Assembly (NCBI GenBank): GCA_963678705.1
Contig: CAVMBN010000183.1
Location: forward strand, 310,001-374,000
DNA: 64,000 nucleotides
Source of the DNA: Panorpa germanica
Lineage: Eukaryota > Arthropoda > Insecta > Mecoptera > Panorpidae
Reading direction: 5' to 3'
The notes under the pieces were generated by a model. That model searched no databases. It was not told where the DNA came from and was given only the letters and a program-made list of their open reading frames with translations. Made by a program: the position numbers and the translations under genes. This document shows, in pieces, positions 58,176-64,000 of the stretch (the first letter of the stretch is position 1; every line of letters starts with the position of its first letter).

Positions 58176-61100
58176 CGAATACATTCCGAGTTAGTTCTTT
58201 TGTAGCACAGTACAACTGTTTTGTTCTTCTTTAACAATTGGCTACTTATTGTCATAATGATCCGATGTGAGGTCTGGCCAGGTTGAGACGTTAAAGTATT
58301 TTCTTGACATACCTTTTTTTTTTTGTCGTGAGGGGGAGAATTCTTCGTTAAGACTGTCGCATGGCAGCCCGTCATGACGTGTTGGATTCACCCTCGTTGG
58401 AAAAGCGCCTACCAACAAAAACTCCCCCTCTCTTCATCAAGACCACAATCTGGTACCGCAATTGCATTCCTTCAGACTGGATCTTGATACCCGAGTTCCG
58501 GTTACGATGCTGTGTTGACGTCCACTTCCTTGGTTTTGAGAATTTTCGTGACGAAGACTCGAACCGCACTCCAATACTCTTCCTTATCCACCATAATATT
58601 AACAATATTATCTACGGTCAGTGTGGTTCCCGTTAGCGTCCGTACTTCTTCCCTTTCCATCGCCCATCGGCCACAATAAAAGAACGTATGTTATGGTGTA
58701 TCGACATGTTCACAGTACCAACATTTGTCGGACTCTCTCTTTTTAAATCTCTTCAAGTAACTTCCAAAGCATCCAGTTCTCCGAGAAATTGTGTTATAAA
58801 ATAATCAATTTCCCAGTATTTTCGATTTTTCCAAGTACTGATCTTCCGTATTAGCCTTTTAGTCCACACCGTTTTACCGGTCAATTTCTCCCACTCGCAT
58901 TGCCACTTTTTTAAAACTTCTTTCCTTACTTCCTAGTGTTTTTTTTTTCCATTTAGACCCTTTTCCGCTCTACCACCAGTAGTGCCAGAGGTACTATTCC
59001 GCTTATCACCTAGACAGCTTTTGCCGAGATTGTGCGATAAGCAATACTCACACGTATTGCCATTCTACGTTGCACACTCAATAACATATTTCTATATTTT
59101 TTGAGTTTTACAGCTTCTTCCCATATCGGTGCAGCATACAGCATTAATAAGTGAACCACCGACGCTAACACTCTTCTCTTACTTGCCTTCAGTCCCTTTA
59201 GATTTGGCATTAGTCTACTTAACGTCATAAGTTTTTCTTCGGATTTCTGGGCCGCTTGTATAACATGTTGCTTCATGTCTGCATTCCTTCAAATACATAG
59301 CCCCAGGTACTTTAAGTGTTCTTTGAATTTAATTTTCATTGTGCCTACCTCCAAGGGTATTTCCTTCAGTTTTCTTCCACCATAAAGTACGATTGCCTCC
59401 GTTTTTTCAGGAGCGAGCTGTAATTGCTTTCTCTCTAGCATCTGCTCAATCCTGTTCAGTGCCGTGTTAGCGTGTGCCTTTAGTGTTTCCTCAGTTTTAG
59501 CTTCAACAATAAGTGCTGTGTCGTTCGCGAATCCATTGACTGATGCGCCTTCTGGTAACTCAGTTTTTAGTACCTCGTCGTACAAAATGTTCCATAAGAG
59601 AGGCCCTAATACCGATCACTGTGGAACTCCGCAGGTTACACTTATTAAATTTCCCTCGCCTTCTATCCAGCGGTCCTCTAGATAGCTGCTTATAATTCTC
59701 GGCAGGTACTCACTTACTTCGAATTCTTTCAGCGCTTTCACGATTCCATCCCAAGGTGCTGAATTAAAGGCATTCTTGATGTCTAGCGTTACTAACACTC
59801 CATATTTCCTGTTCCGGTGCGCTTTGAGTTTTATATTCTCTACCGACCTCTTGATCTAAATCATAGCATCAATAGTTGACCTTTTCTTTCTGAAACCATT
59901 TTGGTTTTTTGAGAGTTTTGGTTTAACTTCCCCTGTAAACGTGACTGCTACCAGCTGTTTGAGAACTTTTCCCATTACGTCCAGAAGATATATTGGTCTA
60001 TATTTAGCCTCCAAGTCTCCTTCTTTTTTAGGCTTCTGAATTAAGACTAAATTGGCTATTTTTCACATTTTTGGAAATACTCCACTTTTTAGTTGGCCAT
60101 TCATTATTTCGAGGAACTCTCTCGGAAATTCCCTAATTGCCGCTTTGACGATTTCAGATGGAATTTAATCCGGACCTGGTGACTTTCCATTTTTAATTCT
60201 TTTTGTCGCTTCCAGGAGTTCTGCTTCAGTAAAATAGGGTATACACCTTTCCTCTATGGCTATGTATGGCCATTTGTGTGTCGCTCGTGTTGGAAGCAGC
60301 TCCTCGACAGTTTTCATTAGCTTATCGCTACTTAACTTAATTCGAGGTATCATGTTGAGCTTTTTACACACAATTTTATATCCCATGCCCCAAATATCTT
60401 GGTCAACTTCTTGGCAGGTTTTTTTCCAGGCATCTTGTTTTGCTTCTATTATTGCATTTCTGAGGAGTTTTTTCCATTGTATTTATTTCTGAGTCTTTCT
60501 CTACTTTCTTCTGTGACTTCGTTGCTCTTATTTCCTCGAGTTAACAATCTTCTTGTCCTCAAACATTGCTTTCTTAACTGGGCGATGTTATCGTTCCACC
60601 AGAACACGGGTCTACTATTTCCTCCTGCAGCTCTTTTATTAAAAGTGGCTTTTAGTGCTAGGTTTATTGCCTTTATGCCTTCATTTATATCTAATTTCTG
60701 TATTTTGTACATTTCTTTTTATAGATTTTCCACAAAGATCGGTATTCCTTCTTTATTTATTCTTCATCTTGCTTCGCTCATTTGTGTCGTTCTAGAGTTA
60801 TCTGAAATAACAATATAGTAGATATTCCTATGAAAGCTAAGGTTTTCTTTCTCCGCCACTTTCCATTCTGTTATTCGATAGGCTATTTCTTCAGACGTTC
60901 GTGTTATGTCGATATGGGATTTACTGCGTCTTCTTACAAAGGTCGGCTCTTTCCCTCTGTTCTGCAAAACTAGTAAATAATTCTGCTATACAGTCCACCA
61001 GTGCCTTTCCTTTCTTGTCTTCCTTGGGACCCCAAACTCGTGACTTTGCATTTAGGTCACCCGCTACTAGCACCTGCTTCTTCTGTGTTTTTAGTCTTTC

Positions 61101-63416
61101 CTCAAGTGTCTTAAGATAGGACTTAAATTCTTGTTCACTTATATTCGGTAATGCGTAACAAGAGTAAACAACAAGATCCTCAAGTTCCACCCATACGAAT
61201 CCTTTCTGTTCTGTGTCACATTTTAGTATACTAACTTCTTTGCTGAATACCCTAAATGCTGCGTTCATATTCAAATCGCTAAGCTAGGGTACTATACTAG
61301 CCAGTTTCTTGTTTGGTTCTGATACAATGGCGACGTCTATGTGTTTGTTCCGACAAGTGCTATGTAGTAAGTCAAATGCTGCTCTCCCTCTATCCACATT
61401 AACTTGGATTATTTTTATTTTCGTCATTTTTATTTTGTCGCACTGACAAGCGCTCCCGTTTTCCTAAGTTCTCTTACTTGTTTTTGATACCATTTCGTTT
61501 GCCCCATGACCTTTTATTTTAAAGGACCAGCAATATATTGACATTTCTAGCATTTCAGTGGCGCTAATCTTTCAACTATCTTGCATCTAGTCCATCCTAT
61601 TTTGATTCTCTTCCTAGACGTTAGTATCATGGCTTCATTTATTGGCAGAGCTATATTTGCGTATCTAAGCCCCCTGCTATTTGGTATAACCGTCATTTTG
61701 ATTGTGATGTCTTCCTCTTGATTTTTGAGCTAGACAGCTCTGTTACTATTGATTCCAATAGTTCTTCTTCCGTGATTGTTTCATCTATATCTATGACTGT
61801 TATGTTTCTCTTCCTTTTCACTAGTTTCGCCTCCACTAGGTCTTTCATTTTTTCTTGGACCGCAGCTTTTATTGATTCGCCATTTTCTCTTTTGCCGCCA
61901 GAAACACTCAGCTTCACATACCCCTCAGCTGTTTTTTCTATGCTATTAATTTGCACGTCTAACTCTTCTATGTTGATGTTCTTTTTCATATGTCTTACTA
62001 TATCTACATATGATTTTCCAGCTTCTCGTGGTTTAACCACTAGTGTTTCTCTACTTGTCCTCACGTTTGTCCTTCCTATTTTTTGCCATTCCTGTAGTTT
62101 CCCTTCCTGTACTATTTCTCCTTCACTTCTCGTATGTAGAATTATGTGATAACCTTGATCTATAAAAATGAGTTCTATGATTTTGAGAAGCTGGAACTCC
62201 AGCCCATCCTTCGAGCATATAAATATAGGTTCTTTCCTTCCTTCCTTTTTAGAGATGGTCTTTACTTTCTCTAATAACGCTGTTACATTTTATATGTTTT
62301 CAGTGTTCACTTTTACCTTATTCAGTCCTGCGAGATATGTGTAACTGCTACCAGTTTCTTTTTCTCTATTATCCTGGATTATAATGCTTTTATTCTCCAT
62401 GCATATTAGTTTTCCTGGTTGTATCAGTTTTCTTCTGATAATATCCTCTATCTGCGGTATTCTTTCGCTTAGTCGTCTTACAAGAGGATTATCCTCGCTC
62501 ACCTCTTACCATAAGTGGTACTCTTAAATGCTTCCTTAGGCCAACTTGCGTTTACTCTAAAGCCTCTGCTAAGTTTATGTCTCCTGTCCTTTCCTGCTTG
62601 AATTTCGCTATTTTGTCTTCTATTTGTAGCGCATTCTTGTTTTCTTCAGGAGTAGTAGTTTAAATTCCTGCATCTTTCGTTGTTACTTTCTTTCCTTCTT
62701 TTTCTCCTTTTGGAGCTATTTCATTTATTCTCTCGGTGTCAGTTTGAGTTTCCATTTCTGCAGTGTCTCCTCTTATAGATAATCTTCTAAGTGCCTTTTG
62801 TGCCTTCTGCTTTTAGTTTTTTGACATGGAGGTTCAGTCTGGCTGAAATGTCTCTAATTTCCCTCTTTGTATTACAGTTTTCTTTAACAATTGTCTCCAG
62901 TTTCGCCGTTTCTCTAACAATTATTTGAGTGAGATGTTGGATTTCATTTGGCTCCACTTGTTTCTCAATGTTTTCATCCTTTTCCGGATTCTCAATTCTT
63001 TTCCTCTTCTTTTCATTTTCTTCCATTTCGTCATCCTCTCAGTAAATATTTTCGATTTACAGAACATGTCTGACATTGAGCTGCTCCGAACTGGCGATCT
63101 CATGATCTTCCTGCTTCTCTGGAAGGCGAGTGTCTTCTCTTTTGCAGTAGCTGAATTTCCCGCATCGGCCTGGTATACCACCGTATGCGTTCCACAGTTG
63201 CTTGATGACGACCCAACGGGAGCCTGCTTCACCACCCCCTCAAGTGCCGGTTCTAGGGATCCGACCCCTTGTCCCGTAGTTTTATATTCTTTATCAGTGT
63301 ACATAGCCATAGTTTTTCCCTCCAGCCCACCGTCCAAGACGGTTCGAGCATTCTCCTATCCGCCACCTGCAAACGCGCTTGGTTGGGGTTACAGGGTCGC
63401 CCCCAAGACATACCTT
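58176..63416 (-). mobile_element. R1-type non-LTR retrotransposon, near full length, dead (copy B)
   Basis: Counterpart of 26760-32010. ORF2 about 58376-61429, including VAGDLNAKSRVWG and GFANDTALIV; ORF1 about 61466-63346. The ORF1 N-terminal frame is longer here (63337-62921, 138 codons) because two stops seen in copy A are absent, and a charged segment MEENEKKRKRIENPEKDENI (63026-62787) remains open. A 10-bp indel near 62136 distinguishes the copies. Confidence 0.8.
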
Positions 63417-63708
63417 TGATAATAAAGAGGTGTATATATTATATGGAATTTTGCCTTGTCAGTTGTCCAGTAGGTGGGTTCGTCTGTGGACATAACTTTT
63501 ACGTTGTTGTCAGTCTAGGTCCTCATTGTGGATGCTTAGCAATGAAGTCTCCACATGCTATATATCGATATCCTAAGAGTTGAAACAGATCTGAAAACTG
63601 AGTTCCTGATATAGAGTTTTTGGTAAGCAGTAAACAGCTGATATAGTGATAGGTCTATTCCAATGCTCTATGACCACGTTTGTAGCTTGCATGTTATGTT
63701 AAAACCTT
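63417..63708. other. Noncoding (copy B of 32011-32302)
   Basis: Nothing recognised. Confidence 0.45.
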
Positions 63709-63810
63709 GCTGTAAAACCATTTTCTTGCGATGACTGTAATAAATCGTTTTGTCGTTTATATACTTTAAAATTGCATATGAGAACACATTTAAGTGTAAA
63801 GCCTAAATAA
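63709..63810 (+). pseudogene. C2H2 zinc-finger fragment (one finger), copy B
   Basis: Same reading as 32303-32404: AVKPFSCDDCNKSF and LKLHMRTH. The block continues to the window end at 64000, equivalent to 32594. Confidence 0.75.
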
Positions 63811-64000
63811 AGTTTCTAGGTGTGTCCTCACAATTGACTATCTTGAATTATATAGGAGTTAAATTAAGTTTTCTTTAAATTGAACCGTAAGTACTTATAT
63901 TACATATTTACATTGGTTTATTCATTTTGTTTTTTAATTAGAGATATACAATTTTGAGGTTAGCTGTCATGGAAAATAAATTACATTTCTTTAATATAAA

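Overview
The window is AT-rich eukaryotic DNA made almost entirely of transposable elements. Jockey-, I- and R1-type non-LTR retrotransposons, a cecropia-like mariner, a Copia element with the initiator-tRNA-Met type primer site, a Ty3/gypsy element and a C2H2 zinc-finger gene together point to an insect or close arthropod; the species cannot be named from the sequence. There is no operon structure and no bacterial feature. The only convincing host-type gene is the zinc-finger gene at 33659-34450, with a decayed extension to 34972.

Layout. 1-5246: decayed repeats (endonuclease part of a non-LTR element at 535-1864, a 165-bp dispersed repeat at 2611-2776, a damaged mariner at 3420-4310). 5247-14090: one I-type non-LTR element with a 12-bp target duplication and poly-A tail, interrupted inside its RNase H domain by a minus-strand Ty3/gypsy element (10231-13339, target duplication GTGAT). 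14091-32594: layered fragments of R1 and Jockey elements, a 69-bp tandem array, an 892-bp solo LTR and a nearly full-length but dead R1-type element (26760-32010). 32595-41465: single-copy within the window, with the zinc-finger gene inside a pair of ~88-bp inverted repeats, a 5' Jockey fragment and the 5' third of a Copia element. 41466-64000: a second, direct copy of 10231-32594, about 99% identical in stretches compared by eye, differing by several indels and still running at the window edge.

The structure is best explained by unequal crossing-over between two gypsy elements in the same orientation, one inserted in the I element and one in the Copia element. The element at 41466-45373 is then the hybrid: a Copia flank and a distinct 3' LTR on its left, an I-element flank on its right, and a sharp change in divergence from the 10-kb copy near 43.39 kb. 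The model predicts a second zinc-finger locus and a second Copia 5' part beyond 64000, followed by a gypsy element and the missing Copia 3' half.

The gypsy element has another unusual property. The segment next to its 5' LTR, where a tRNA primer site is expected, is instead perfectly complementary over 17 nt to a segment of its own LTR, suggesting self-primed reverse transcription or a conserved RNA hairpin. None of the retrotransposon coding regions is intact.
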